Shown here: positions 23,301 through 32,325 of the stretch, piece by piece
How the letters are laid out: each line of letters starts with the position of its first letter
Numbering within the stretch: the stretch's first letter is position 1
Source: Apostichopus californicus
Lineage: Eukaryota; Echinodermata; Holothuroidea; Aspidochirotida; Stichopodidae
Reading direction: 5' to 3'
Length of the DNA stretch: 57,600 nucleotides
Assembly: GCA_020650975.1 (NCBI GenBank)
Contig: JAIPMN010001684.1
Span: 1 to 57,600, forward strand
Translations under genes and position numbers: made by a program
Notes under the pieces: model-generated
What the model saw: the letters and a program-made list of their open reading frames with translations, nothing else
Databases searched by the model: none
What the model was told of the DNA's origin: nothing

Positions 23301-25962
23301 ATTCAGGTCGACAACACAATCCGGTCCAAACGGTAAATAAAAAAAATCCATAAATTGACTTATATTATTGTAAACTTAGAGATATCTCTATTGAATTGTT
23401 GGAAGTGGTACCATCCACAATCAAGTACAAACATGGTTAAAAGTGTGGCAAAATAAGACATTACTTTCAATTTAAAACTTGTCGATGAGTTGTTAATTAT
23501 CGTAGCAATTAGTGCTAATTAGAACAAACTCCCCTGCAGAGCTAGGGTACTCACCGGATCTATATCACCCGAAGGACTATTCACAGTGAACGGTGGCAAC
23601 ACCAAACTTTCTTTCTCTTGGTTGTCAGGGGTTATATTGAACTCAGGTTCTGCACCTGTGATCACCAAAGAACTTCTTTCGGTTCTGTTAAAAAGAGAGA
23701 AAATTTGGTGAAGAACTGTTTTTCAAACTATTATAACCGAACCCTCTTGTCTATCCATTCGTTTTTTTTGTATGTCGTGATTCTGCTTAATCACGATTGG
23801 TCAATGATGTGTCATGTGACCATTTCTGACAACTCAGTCTTCTTGCAGTAAATCACATTACTATACAAAACATGACAGTAACAATATAACTGGGTGTATT
23901 ATATTCACTGCTGCTAGGCAACTGCTGCTAGGCAACAGAAATACATAACATACACCGTCATATATGGTAACAAGTTCAGTTATGCCAATATATACAATTA
24001 GGAAGACTAGCTATAGTTTACACAGTTTGCTGTTTTTTTTTGCTGCAACAATGATTCAACTTTGATGTGGAAGTTTGAAACAAAATGCAGAGCACTGCTT
24101 GAAAGGAGATACAGAACTCAACCATAATACCTGGCCTATGTAATAGAGATGCTCCCAGGGGTAAGTCCCCCGGGGGTAAGTCCCCCAGGGGTAAGTCTCC
24201 CCGGGGTAAGTCCACAGGGGTAAGTCCCACAGGGGTAAGTCCCACAGGGGGAAGTCCCCCCAGGGGAAGTCCCCCAGGGGACACGTTGATGTGGTGCACT
24301 AGTGCCTCAAGACTGCCTGTCCGAATTGTGCACACTCTGGGTGTGTGGGTGTGACAAGTTAACAATGACCAGGGGTTAAATGTTGTAAAAGTCATGTGAG
24401 AAGGCCGTGCGCCTTGATAACTTTAATTGTATAATAATTAATGACAATTTGACAAGTCAGGGGACTTTGAGTAAGTCTAAAATATGACATCTAGTCACTT
24501 TTCTTTCATATATCTTTATTAATCAACTGCTTAGGAAAGGAAGGGATGGGAGGGGATAAAGGGATGGGAGGGGAGAAAGGGATGGGAGGATAGAAAGGGA
24601 GGGGAGGAGAGAAAGGGAGGGGAGGGGAGAAAGGGAGGGGAGGGGAGAAAGGGATGGGAGAAGAAAAGAGAGGGGAGGCAAGAGGCAGAAAAGAAAGGGA
24701 GATAAGGGAGATAAGGAAGAGAAGGGAGAGAGGGGGGAGGGAAGGAGAATAGAGGGTGAAGGACAGAGAGAGATAGAGGAAAAACAAGGTGGAGGGAGGT
24801 GGAGAAAGATGGGGAGGAAGAGAGGGGTAGGGAGTGGAGATAGGGACTGGGGTGAAACAGGTTGATGAGAGAGACGCAGGGTGATTACAATTCTAAATTG
24901 AAGTTTCAAGCTACATAAAAGTACAGAAATGTGTCTAAGCATGTAAAACATATATATCTTTACATGTTTGGTCTTGTGAGCTGTACTTTGTAGGTCTTGC
25001 TGGTGACATCAAATCCTTGAGCCTTCCAAGTTTTCTTGATGTCCCTTGCATCGTAATTGCTACCATCTGAACCACTTTCATGACTCATGGTGTTATTATG
25101 CATGGTAAACTGCCTGGAGTAAAGAAAAAGTCAGAGATTAATTAACCATTCGTACACCCCCCCACCCCCTCCTAACCCCCAATAGGTAAAATAATCAATT
25201 GAAATCATTCTCCATCACTTTGGAGATAATAAAAGAAACAAAAATAGTGGTAGGCCAAACCTACACCATCTCTCCTGCACGATTCATATTTTGGGCGTTC
25301 TTTGTTATTTTGCTACATTCTTCACCGGCCTTCAAATACCGAAACGTCAGACCCGGTTTGTCCGAGGGACAAGGAGACAGAGATCCTCAACCGGACCTGA
25401 GATATTTCAATAGAAGAGTGTCCTAAAACAGAGATAATATATACAGTGAAGTACTGTATATTTCATCAGACAAGAAATGTAATCCAGGAGAAGAGATTAA
25501 TTGCAAGAAAGAGAGAAATGAGCAACCACCGCCCCTTCCCCCCCCCCACCCCCGCGGGCTAGCAAACTACAGAACATTCCCTACTTACTGGAGAAAATAC
25601 TTGAAATGGTGCACTTTAATGTGGTTAGCCATGACCTCGGAGTACTTTCTTCCTTCTCCTTGGTGGTCTTCTGTGCTTCCATTACTACTCTTCTGGGGGG
25701 TAGGTGGATTGGTTCCTGGTTCCTTGACGCAAGATGTGACCATAACGTGGGTCAACAAAAACCCAAAGAGGAAAGACAGCAGGCAGAGCACCATGATACC
25801 CCAAAGCTTCCATCTGGCTAAGAGACAGCTTTTGATGAACCCGAGCTTTCCGCTCTCCTCTGGGCCGCCTCTCGTGTTGACCTCCACCCCATCCGAGCCG
25901 ATATCCATCTCCTCGGCAAAGCGTGAATAGGCCGCGGTACTACGGGTGCCGTCAATCGCCAT
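5118..25962 (-). CDS. TFRC-like: Transferrin receptor-like protein (M28B / GCPII superfamily), complete, 16 coding exons
   Basis: Predicted type II membrane glycoprotein of 787 residues. Exons in transcript order: 25589-25962, 24964-25113, 23555-23684, 22537-22662, 21843-22017, 20559-20643, 20167-20366, 18287-18406, 17254-17336, 13863-13994, 12511-12593, 10319-10409, 9375-9612, 7261-7345, 6664-6759, 5118-5313. All junctions are GT/AG and phases agree throughout. Order: cytosolic tail with YSRF (12-15), membrane segment about 53-75, stalk, PA domain about 219-345, M28-like domain about 400-600, TFR dimerisation-like helical domain about 665-785. Segments such as [19 protein letters not shown] and RPL.....PF...GVPSV resemble vertebrate TfR2/TfR1 more than GCPII. 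Human TfR1 (760 residues), TfR2 (801) and GCPII (750) are of similar length. The peptidase site is only partly kept, so catalysis is doubtful. The RGD of vertebrate TfR1 is absent, so transferrin binding cannot be assumed. It could be a basal receptor-like paralogue of GCPII. Confidence 0.88.
6664..6759 (-). CDS. TfR-like exon 15: TFR dimerisation-like domain
   Basis: 96 nt, acceptor TTTTTCCAG, donor [27 protein letters not shown] matches the family block with LNDR...VE..FL.P. Confidence 0.85.
7261..7345 (-). CDS. TfR-like exon 14: TFR dimerisation-like domain
   Basis: 85 nt, acceptor CTTACAG, donor [27 protein letters not shown] aligns with GCPII LFSAVKNFTEIASKFSERL. At the place of the transferrin-binding RGD of TfR1 it has AVD. 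Confidence 0.82.
7588..8905. repeat. 36-bp minisatellite in intron 13 of the TfR-like gene
   Basis: More than 30 copies of a 36-bp unit with core GACTAGATTTAATGATCTGA and ATGCTAAATGCA. Variants TAAAA/TATAA/TGAAA and CTTTG for TAAATG are distributed in higher-order order. Because 36 is divisible by three, long minus-strand frames with a 12-residue period appear, but there is no start, domain or splice support. Confidence 0.95.
9375..9612 (-). CDS. TfR-like exon 13: last metal-ligand segment and helical-domain start
   Basis: 238 nt, acceptor TCTCACCAG, donor [27 protein letters not shown] aligns with GCPII YPLYHSVYETYELVEKF. H595 keeps the zinc-ligand position H553. [21 protein letters not shown] matches the helix and LPFD..DYA block of GCPII. 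Confidence 0.9.
10319..10409 (-). CDS. TfR-like exon 12
   Basis: 91 nt, acceptor CTATCCAG, donor [29 protein letters not shown] followed by SVDLKYTY resembles the TfR segment with S.A..F....G.PAV.F.F. It ends in phase 0. Confidence 0.85.
10490..10755 (+). mobile_element. Possible 3' end of a non-LTR retrotransposon
   Basis: A T-rich, poorly coding stretch ends GCTGAATAAACAAATGAAATGAAACG, in form like the 3' tails of CR1/L2-type elements. No reverse transcriptase sequence is present. Weak evidence. It lies in intron 11. Confidence 0.25.
10960..11390. repeat. Dispersed repeat, copy 1 (intron 11)
   Basis: Shares AATGAGGACCTAA.GTTAGGCTA-type sequence, a GTGAGGGGGAA.GTTCAAAGA-like block, CAAACATG.CA.GC and a final TTTTCCC.TATTTTA.AGAC..GTGGGAA segment, in the same order and orientation, with about 14500-15150. 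Confidence 0.6.
11760..11885 (-). mobile_element. SINE fragment, 3' part
   Basis: Shares TTACTTGTCA.ACC.ACAC, AAGTGTGCACAATTCAA and GTGCACCACA with the SINE at 32326-33083. The tRNA-like head is missing. Confidence 0.65.
12511..12593 (-). CDS. TfR-like exon 11
   Basis: 83 nt, acceptor TTTCACAG, donor [27 protein letters not shown] matches the V.SP...GQTLYE..  region of TfR2 and the S.DEGFEGKSLYESW region of GCPII. Confidence 0.85.
13863..13994 (-). CDS. TfR-like exon 10: YINLD segment
   Basis: 132 nt, phase 0 at both ends. [16 protein letters not shown] matches TfR1 (YINLDKAVLG) more closely than GCPII (YINADSSIEG). D498 keeps the zinc-ligand position D453. Confidence 0.9.
14500..15150. repeat. 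Dispersed repeat, copy 2 (intron 9)
   Basis: Longer, diverged partner of 10960-11390 in the same orientation. It carries an extra internal segment and a poly-G run near 14711-14723. Family unknown. No protein-coding remnant was recognised. Confidence 0.6.
15559..16318. repeat. 192-bp tandem repeat, four copies, intron 9
   Basis: Units start with AGTGCCAG at 15559, 15751, 15943 and 16135, an exact 192-bp period. Each contains GACCCTGTTGAATATTCATA, GGAAGATTCTAGTTAAAGTT and AACCAGGTACCC. Copies differ by a few substitutions, which suggests recent expansion. Confidence 0.95.
17064..17186 (-). repeat. Two tandem copies of the 3' end and donor of exon 9
   Basis: Segments 17064-17106 and 17144-17186 repeat the last 25-30 coding bases of exon 9 (GGTCCACGGAATGGGTGGAG) and the donor GTGAATACTAG found at 17238-17280. 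They are separated by TTTATCCTACTCTA spacers like those at 16810-16860. No acceptor precedes the extra copies, so they are probably not complete exons. Confidence 0.9.
17254..17336 (-). CDS. TfR-like exon 9: catalytic-glutamate segment, altered
   Basis: 83 nt, acceptor CTGTTCAG, donor [29 protein letters not shown] corresponds to GCPII RRTILFASWDAEEFG and TfR2 SWDGGDFG. The general base (E424 in GCPII) is G469 and the zinc ligand E425 is D470. The 3' end of this exon, with its donor, is repeated twice more in the following intron. Confidence 0.92.
18287..18406 (-). CDS. TfR-like exon 8: first metal-site segment
   Basis: 120 nt, acceptor TCGGTAG, donor [30 protein letters not shown] aligns without gaps to the GCPII GGHRDSW...IDP segment and to TfR GAQRDAWGPGAA. 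H422 keeps the zinc-ligand position (GCPII H377), while the bridging Asp387 position is E432. Confidence 0.9.
19438..20045. repeat. TATAC/CATAC-rich array, intron 7
   Basis: About 600 bp of ACTATACATACATAC units with a higher-order block containing ACTATGC.ATACATATATAC. It ends about 120 bp from exon 7. Confidence 0.9.
20167..20366 (-). CDS. TfR-like exon 7: linker into the M28-like domain
   Basis: 200 nt, acceptor TTCATTAG, donor CCAG|GTAAGA. The C-terminal part [11 protein letters not shown] is the family hallmark (I.GT.RG..EPD) that opens the peptidase-like domain. The AspD codon is split with the next exon (G|AT). Confidence 0.88.
20559..20643 (-). CDS. TfR-like exon 6
   Basis: 85 nt. 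The product ends [12 protein letters not shown], aligned with the P.ISADIA.RLL stretch of TfR2 and the IGYYDAQKLL stretch of GCPII. The acceptor GGCAG lies after a run of T and the donor is TC|GTAAGT. Confidence 0.82.
20928..21309 (+). mobile_element. Full-length tRNA-derived SINE with CORE-like domain and 7-bp target duplication
   Basis: The tRNA-like head has box A (GGTCAAGTGGTTAAGGCAGT) and box B (GGTTCGAGCCC) and resembles tRNA-Ser. A central TGACCTTGGGCAAGGCACTT and ATAAATGGGGAC resemble the CORE domain of CORE-SINEs such as MIR. The tail is AGCGCTATATAAGTG followed by (ATGT)n. TTTGAAG flanks both ends (20921-20927, 21310-21316), a clear target-site duplication. It lies in intron 5, opposite in sense to the gene. 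Confidence 0.9.
21843..22017 (-). CDS. TfR-like exon 5: PA domain, second half
   Basis: 175 nt, acceptor TTCTGTCAG, donor GTAATT. It encodes [20 protein letters not shown], the family signature (K..NA...GA.GV..Y.DPADY), then YPDGNSLP and [12 protein letters not shown], which match YPDG..LP and GDP.TPG.P of GCPII/TfR. Confidence 0.85.
22413..22436. repeat. Perfect 24-bp palindrome of AGTACT/TTTAGTAC units
   Basis: An uninterrupted self-complementary sequence centred on TAGTACTA, in intron 4. It is part of a slightly longer run of AAGTACTT motifs from 22395. Function unknown. Confidence 0.8.
22537..22662 (-). CDS. TfR-like exon 4: PA domain, first half
   Basis: 126 nt, phase 0 at both ends, acceptor CTCCCCAG, donor [19 protein letters not shown] followed by [12 protein letters not shown] corresponds to the VNYARTEDFFKLE...GKIVIARYG region of the family PA domain. 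Confidence 0.82.
23555..23684 (-). CDS. TfR-like exon 3: segment before the PA domain
   Basis: 130 nt, acceptor TTTTTAACAG, donor CCG|GTGAGT. It reads on to [15 protein letters not shown], matching the VPPFSAFSP-type sequence that precedes the PA domain in GCPII. NIT is a potential glycosylation site. Phase passes from 2 to 0. Confidence 0.8.
24151..24425 (+). mobile_element. SINE 3' part with an internally amplified CAGGGGTAAGTCCC array
   Basis: 24151-24285 holds about nine units of 14-15 bp (CAGGGGTAAGTCCC). It runs straight into SINE 3' sequence (GTGGTGCACT, AATTGTGCACACTCTGGGTG, GTGTGACAAGTTAACAATGACC, TTGTAAAAGTC). The unit matches the CCCCCAGGGG segment that occurs once in the SINE at 20928-21309. 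Confidence 0.8.
24535..24870. repeat. Polypurine tract (GGGAGGGGAGAAA)n
   Basis: About 335 bp with almost only A and G on the plus strand, with GGGAGGGGAGAAAGGGA-type units. It could adopt triplex or G-quadruplex form. It lies in intron 2, close to exon 2. The S/P/L-rich frames on the other strand are by-products. Confidence 0.85.
24964..25113 (-). CDS. TfR-like exon 2: start of ectodomain
   Basis: 150 nt between ...CTCCAG and GTAAAG. It encodes [13 protein letters not shown], then [11 protein letters not shown] and a VQLTRPN end. This matches the GCPII/TfR segment where a helix (I...W...G.) leads into the Y.V.L..PN strand. Contains an NNT glycosylation sequon. Confidence 0.8.
25589..25962 (-). 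CDS. TfR-like exon 1: start, cytosolic tail, membrane anchor
   Basis: The ATG at 25962 has a good Kozak context (A at -3, G at +4). Just upstream, a T-rich AG at 25993-25995 marks a splice acceptor, so 25963-25992 is 5' UTR and at least one non-coding exon lies further upstream. The tail is acidic and has YSRF at residues 12-15, like the YTRF endocytic signal of TfR1. C46 sits just before the hydrophobic segment (about 53-75), where TfR1 has a palmitoylated cysteine. C78 lies just outside the membrane and could form a dimer disulfide. NGS at 94-96 is a glycosylation sequon. The exon ends in phase 2 at CA|GTAAGT. Confidence 0.87.
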
Positions 25963-25992
25963 CTTTCTCTGACCCTCTCAACTGACAGGTAT
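25963..25992 (-). promoter_or_regulatory. 5' UTR segment and 5' splice acceptor of the TfR-like gene
   Basis: On the minus strand, AAATTTTTTAACAG ends at 25993 and is followed by 30 untranslated bases up to the ATG. A T-rich tract directly before AG suggests a spliced 5' UTR, so the promoter probably lies several kb further right. I could not identify the first exon. Confidence 0.5.
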
Positions 25993-26167
25993 CTGTTAAA
26001 AAATTTGCTGTCTGTTTGATAGATGGAGATGGAAACGTTTTGTTAATGTTGCAACAGGCATGCTAGCACCGATATAAGACTGACAGAGTGACGTCACTTG
26101 TAAACTACCGTGTTATGCATTCATAACCTGATAATAAATTACCACAATATTATAAAATATTATTAAT

Positions 26168-26485
26168 GTGTAAAAGAAAGAGGGAATGAAGTTTCGATCC
26201 TAGCAGGATCTCCTTCAGCAGCCTCTGTCTTATTATCAATTTTTTTATTTTTATTGCTGTTGTTATTACTTTTAGGTTTTCTTAAGTTTGGTCATTTTAT
26301 ATTCCAGGTATTAGTTCTTTTGTACAGTGCTCTTGAGCATGTTTTATTTCATGATAACAGCACTTTAATATATGGTATTTATTTATTTATTTATTTATAT
26401 ATATTATATTTATATCGAAAAGTCAGGCCCTCTTACTTTTACACATTCTCTTACACAGGCTCTTTAGTGGATAAGGAGTTTGCTT
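26168..26485. mobile_element. Dispersed repeat pair in inverted arrangement, hammerhead-like family
   Basis: The minus strand of 26184-26224 reads CTGAAGGAGATCCTGCTAGG then ATCGAAAC, a degenerate member of the family. 26414-26485 on the plus strand carries the family 3' part (TCGAAAAGTCAGGCC, CTTACTTTTACACATTCTC, GATAAG.AGTTTGC). The outer GTGTAAAAG...CTTTTACAC ends face each other. Confidence 0.65.
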
Positions 26486-27012
26486 TGTTACTTTTATTTA
26501 TTTTAAATATAATTTATGCCGTCAAAGGTTTTAAGGCACCGAAAAGCAGACATTTGGGCATGTGTGGAATGCAAACTGATCATAAATCAAAAAAAAATTA
26601 TAAAAAAACAAATAAAAAAAACAAAGGGGGCAATCAAATATGTACATTTAAGTCCTATTTACAAAGACTGATTTCAAATTTTCCTTCTAAAGGGCAAAGT
26701 TTTTTTGGCAGCATGTAAACATGGGCAACTTGTCAAATAGCGAGCTGAACAGTTTGTGCCAATGTATCCAACAAATTATGTCCCAAATGAGATTGGAATT
26801 GCCAAATAAAATGTCTTTAACTTTTTATGTTGGAACACAAAGGAAATGGCTGATTTACCACTTGCTTCCTTCAAAAATTTCCCAGAATTGCTCTTGTTGC
26901 TATAACATGTAGATTTTCTTATGATCATGAACACAAACTACTGTATGTATGTATAAGTATTTAAAATTTGTTATAGTAACAGAAAGTTTCTTTTGTTTCA
27001 CTGTATGTTTTC

Positions 27013-27470
27013 ATGATGGCTTCAAACCAAATTGTGAACCAAAATAAACAAGAAAAAAAAAATCGGGGAGAAATGATAGAACTTACTGGTTTATATATTT
27101 TACGAGTGAACCGCTTACCTGTCTCCCCACAACATTAGCACCTCATTCTACCGTGTCTAGTATGCCCTGGTAATCTTTTAACACTGTGCACCCTCAGTGA
27201 CCGGCCACTTCCGGTCAATGCCCTTCCTTCTCATTCTACCATCCAAAGTGTTTACTCATGCGTTTTCGTAGTGGATTCAAATCTTTCGAAAACTGCCCGG
27301 ATTACATTGGATTATTACCTAGAAGACATCCTTTCGGATTTCAACAGCCTATTACAGCCTGATAAGTATCCTTTTCTTTTAGGGAAGGGCATTCATGATG
27401 GCTTCAAACCAAATTATGCACCAAAATTAACCCCCAAAAAAATATAGGGGAGAAATAAGTAAGAAAGAAA
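27013..27470. repeat. 80-bp direct repeat, 380 bp apart
   Basis: CATGATGGCTTCAAACCAAA begins both 27013-27090 and 27393-27470 and is followed by similar A-rich and GGGGAGAAAT sequence. Between them lies non-coding DNA. It could be an element flanked by long direct repeats. Confidence 0.6.
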
Positions 27471-28479
27471 GGCACAATTACTTCCCGATGATGATTTATT
27501 GACACAATAAAAAAGTTATTTTTAAATACAGTTTCAAAAAGTTCTAAAGGTTATTGACGCAATAAAGAAGATATCAGAAATGAAGATAGTTAGTTTTTCA
27601 GTTGCCAGCAGAGGTAGAAGGGCCATACAGTAGGAGGCTTTAAAGGGCTGTTCCTAAAGGTAAAAAGCTAATAATGTAACCAGTATGCTGTAACCTTTCT
27701 TGCACTACTACAGTAATTAAAAACCGCATCTTGATACCACACAGGTTGGTTGTTGTTGGTTTGTTTTGGGAGATCAAGATTGTTGGTAGAAGCTGATAGC
27801 GGTTTTACTATATTTAGCGTGAAATGATAAGCTGAAGAGTGGGTACTGTAGCTTAGTCTAATGGGACTCATTACTGTGCACATGTATGTGTAACTACAAA
27901 ATTCCAGGAAGACTCCAAGCTAGAGAGAAACAACGATCGCTGGTCACCTGTAAATCGTTACAGAGAGACGGACTCAGTCAGCTCACCACGATAATATCTG
28001 AGGCACTGTAGGGGGCGTTTCGCTACATTAAAGAGCATCCTTTGAATCCTCCATGTTTGACCTCTAATCAAAGTCAAAGTTACGCCACAGATGGCAGGCG
28101 GTTACTGACATCAGATGCTGCAATATTACGATAATTGGGGGAAGCAAATGCAAAGACCGGTATGATGAATAAAATATCACAACAAAAGACGTCAAAGTAC
28201 TTCTTCCCTGATCGGACCTTCCATGAAAGCTGAAGTCTTGTGCGAAGAGTTGATGCTTTACGACCCTACTTAAGTCTCCGATACCGTTTCACTTTAATTG
28301 TAACCTTGCTCTAAGAGCAGATGCACAGTGTGGGTGGGTCAAATGGAATAAAGACTGAACACTTCTTAGCAGCAATCAGTAATGCTATATGCTATACCTT
28401 TCAATCATAACATAATCATAATCATAACAAATGAATAATTCTGAGAGAAGCTACTTAAGACATCACCTACTTAAAGGGT

Positions 28480-28815
28480 GTGAAAACTTGCGCAAAAAGA
28501 AACGTCTAATGCCGGTAATCTGACCTAGTTTCAAATGAGGTGTAACAGAAGTGTTAGACACCACCATCGATCCCAGAAAATAAACACACACAGCTTGCTA
28601 CCGTCGGTAATTAGACACTAGTGTACAGTCAGTACATACAGCTGTGGTCAATACCCACAGCACAGTATACAAACGATATAGCGATGGACATCTCAGGTCC
28701 AGCTAAAGATAACAAGGTATCACGTTTCATTCCTGTCTGCATTTTGTAGTGACAAGCAGAAAACTTCACTTGCAAGCAACGGAAAGTTAACTTTTTCAGA
28801 GCGCGGCACGCGGTT
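28480..28815. repeat. Dispersed repeat, copy 1
   Basis: Closely matches 39275-39600: AATCTGACCTAGTTTC, AGGTGTAACAGAAGTGTTAG, CACCACCATCGATCCCAGAA, AAAGTTAACTTTTTCAGA. The copies differ by small indels. This copy has an extra CCGTCGGTAATTAGACACTA-type insertion. Confidence 0.85.
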
Positions 28816-31800
28816 TGGTCTATGTGATATAGAGATAAGAACTGTCACGAACAACTTCCCCAAAACAGCTGAAGACAAAAAATGTGAAATTCCAGATTTG
28901 AGAGATATCACAGGTTCAATATTACCTATGCAAACACAAAACACACAAGGCAGAAGACTTGATCAAGTCTAAATATGACATCATCAACAAGATTCATTTT
29001 GTCATGCTTTTCTTGATTTATTACAATGATTGATTTCTGGGATGGTTTTATAATTTATGCCGAATCTAAAAAATGTTGAACCTGTTAACATGATCTAATT
29101 GATGGCACTAATTTTAGTACAACACTGTTAAAATTTTACCCTGAAAATATATAATACGAAAAACAACTTTAGACAAATTGAAATGGGTCCAGATCCTAGT
29201 GGCACTATGACATCAGAGATTTACAAAATGACATCACTTTTAAACTTGGTTATCTCTTAAACATGGAAATATTTTACTTAGCTATGTCGGGGAGTTGTTC
29301 AGCACTTAGATCTCTGTCATATAAGCTATTAATAGACTCCAACTAAGTAGCAACCACTTCCGACCCAAATAATAGAACCCGCTCTGTCTTAAATTCCCAC
29401 CTACTTAGAAATTCCTCCCCCTTAGTAATCCCTACCTAATTGGCTCTTCAGTTCCGACCTCCTGTTTATTTATGGCTTCTTTACAATGTTAATTGAACAA
29501 TACTTCACTTCTCAGCACCTCCCTGATTGAATAATAGACAACTTTCCCTAGTAAAAAAAGAAAAAAAAGTGTCTATTCTACAAAAGTATTATATTATCCC
29601 CCGTAGGACCTCTTGCGAGGTTGATCAGGGGTAAACTCCTTTATTTGTTATTTGTTGTGGTTGGTTTGTATCCCTTAAACCGGCTCTTGCGATAAAGACC
29701 GCAATTTTAGCCTGCCAATGTGGAAACTCATTTTCTGTTGATAAGGATTCAAACATGAATGTTCATATCCCAGCCCCATCACCAAAACATAGGCACTGGT
29801 TGTAAACGTTAGGCCTACTATTTGTTTCAGCATCTTATACTGTGTATTCTTTATTTTGTGTACACATTTGGATGTCTAACACAGATATCGGTTCTCCTTA
29901 TGATGAACACCCCCCCCCACCCTTCTCCCAGGCCCACCACCACCACCATCCACCCAACATCTATGTCTGGTTACATGTAATGTTAGTCCAAAGTAAAAAC
30001 AAGACTTGCAGAACCCCCAATGAAGTGATACCAGAATACCGTGAGCAACACATCGGCAAAGGATAATTTACACTAGAGTAGCAAACTGTACAGTACTGCA
30101 GTAGTTCTGTATGCTGTATGTACTGTAGGCCTACATTATTGGTTTTTTTTGTTGTTCTTCTATGGTATAACTAATACAAGCAAAACATCACATGATGATT
30201 CATGTAACTTTATTAGTGCTGACATCACTGTGACAAAGCACATATTGTGTAAGTGTCAATCTTACATATGCCCGCATACAAAGATATATATTCTGTAGGA
30301 GATGTTATGCCACCATTCTGTTATGCACACAGACACAAGTGGGCAAACCTATGAAATATTGCCAGGTAGGAAAAAAAACCCTTTTCTGTTCACTTGGCAA
30401 ACTTCTAATGGAAAAGCTTAAAGTACCAATTGTACTTTCAACAAAGATGTTTTTATATACTGGTATGTACAATGATGAAGGAATTTTCATTGTTAGGGAA
30501 AACTGAGCACCACTGTTTACAAGGAAGGAATATGAGCTTTCTGCATTTAAAAAAAAAATCATAAAAAAAACATTTGAATGAATTTTAGTTTCAATCTTCC
30601 ATAATTTGCAAACCATTTAATTCCCACACAATACATGTCTAAATATATCATTCTTGGAAATTCAGTTAATATTTTGATCTCTACATAACTCTTGAATGGA
30701 GGATAAAGATCTTACGGTATTATCACCATAGTACAGAGTACAAAGTTTACAAAAATGTATTAAATATTATTTTTATTATTATTATTTTTATTTTAAGTTA
30801 GTTCTAGATTTCGGGTGGAGGATCACATCCCCTTCTCGGGATCTAGTGTGGATGCACTGTTAGAAATCCCTTCTTAAAGTAGATTTGTATTTTTACACCA
30901 AATGATGGTCAAAAGTAATGAGTACCCTATAAATTCAGTTCAGTCCACAACATTTTGTCATCCAGACATTTTCCTGTAGCACTGTACCACAACTATCACA
31001 TGTAAATAACAATTTAGAAAACTTCAACAACAACAAAAAATTATAAATACATTAATATTTCTACATGAATCATTTGAAAATTAAAATAGACTAGTCAAAC
31101 TAATGAACTGCCCTGTAAATTATCTATCTGATTTTAGTACCAAAATAGGAATGAATTTTTTTTTTTAAATCAATTGTTTAAAGTATGGAAACTCCTGGTT
31201 TGCTCAATCATGGAGCTATAAATATAGCACCATGGCTCAATGTACAGTGCTATGATAATGCTACAGCTGGTGTTGGCAGTGGTTGAAGAAAATAGCTTGC
31301 CTCTGGCTCCCACAGGGTAACACTATGACCCTGTGGAGAACAATTCCATAACCATCAACTGATATTAAATTACTGTCACAGTCTGAAGAGAGAAACCTTT
31401 CAGCCAAAACAGTTTAGGAAACTTATAGATACAGACTTTTTGGCCAAATATTTGAAATTCCAGCTATCAAATAGAATAAAAATCTGGCTCCATAGTTATT
31501 AGAAGATGGTGTTTTAAGCCTGCCAGTAAATAGAGTTTTTTAAGTCGAGGAGATAGGATTAAAGGTGTACCTGGACACCAGAGAATGTGCAGAAGATCAG
31601 ATCTGGATTGGATCCTATATTCACTGTCAATTTCCCGGTGTGACCCCCTCTCTAACTCAGATCTGTGGGGGAGGAGGGGGGAGGAGGAGGGGGGAGGGCT
31701 GAGGAGAGGGTTGGATTCAGATCCAGAGCTCACAATTGCAAAGCTTAGTCTGAAGATCACTACAAACTATGACACATCCTGTTTGGTCACTTTGTATGTT

Positions 31801-32325
31801 TTTCAAAACTAGTTGCTGAAATGATTTACTACTCTGTTCATGTTCAATATATATTGTTTTTATGTCATGGCAACTTCAAGTTGCAAGACATGCAAAATTC
31901 TAGGCCTGCTGTGTATTATTAACAGGCTTACACTCAGTTTCTATGATCGTATTACGCTAGAATGCAGTAGATGCCATGTCAATTACTTTTGTTCAATGAA
32001 ATACATTGAAAATTCAGCTGGTACTAACTACGGTAGGAAAGGTATCTTAATCTATGGTGTTTCCAAACCCATCAATCTTTGGTTTTAATATCATGACATC
32101 TCTGAAGATGGGCTGGCGATTGATGCTCTTTATATAGTGTTCTTGATATACAGTAGACAATAGACAGTACATGTTGCAGTTCAAGTTGTATACATGTACA
32201 GAGCATAGTAAAGACATTCAAGAGCAAGCACATGACTGCTTTTTAATACACACACACAACTGTGTTAAGGGTTTTACACAGTATAATTTTATATTTATAA
32301 TTTTAGGTTTACAGTCTTGTTCAGG
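28816..32325. other. Non-coding intergenic DNA
   Basis: No splice-flanked coding segment was recognised. A purine-rich G tract lies at about 31668-31712 and an N-free AT-rich background elsewhere. 5' exons of the TfR-like gene could lie here. Confidence 0.45.

Noticed and set aside
24506-24951. Minus-strand frames rich in Leu, Pro and Ser
   Set aside because: Translation of a polypurine/polypyrimidine tract inside intron 2.
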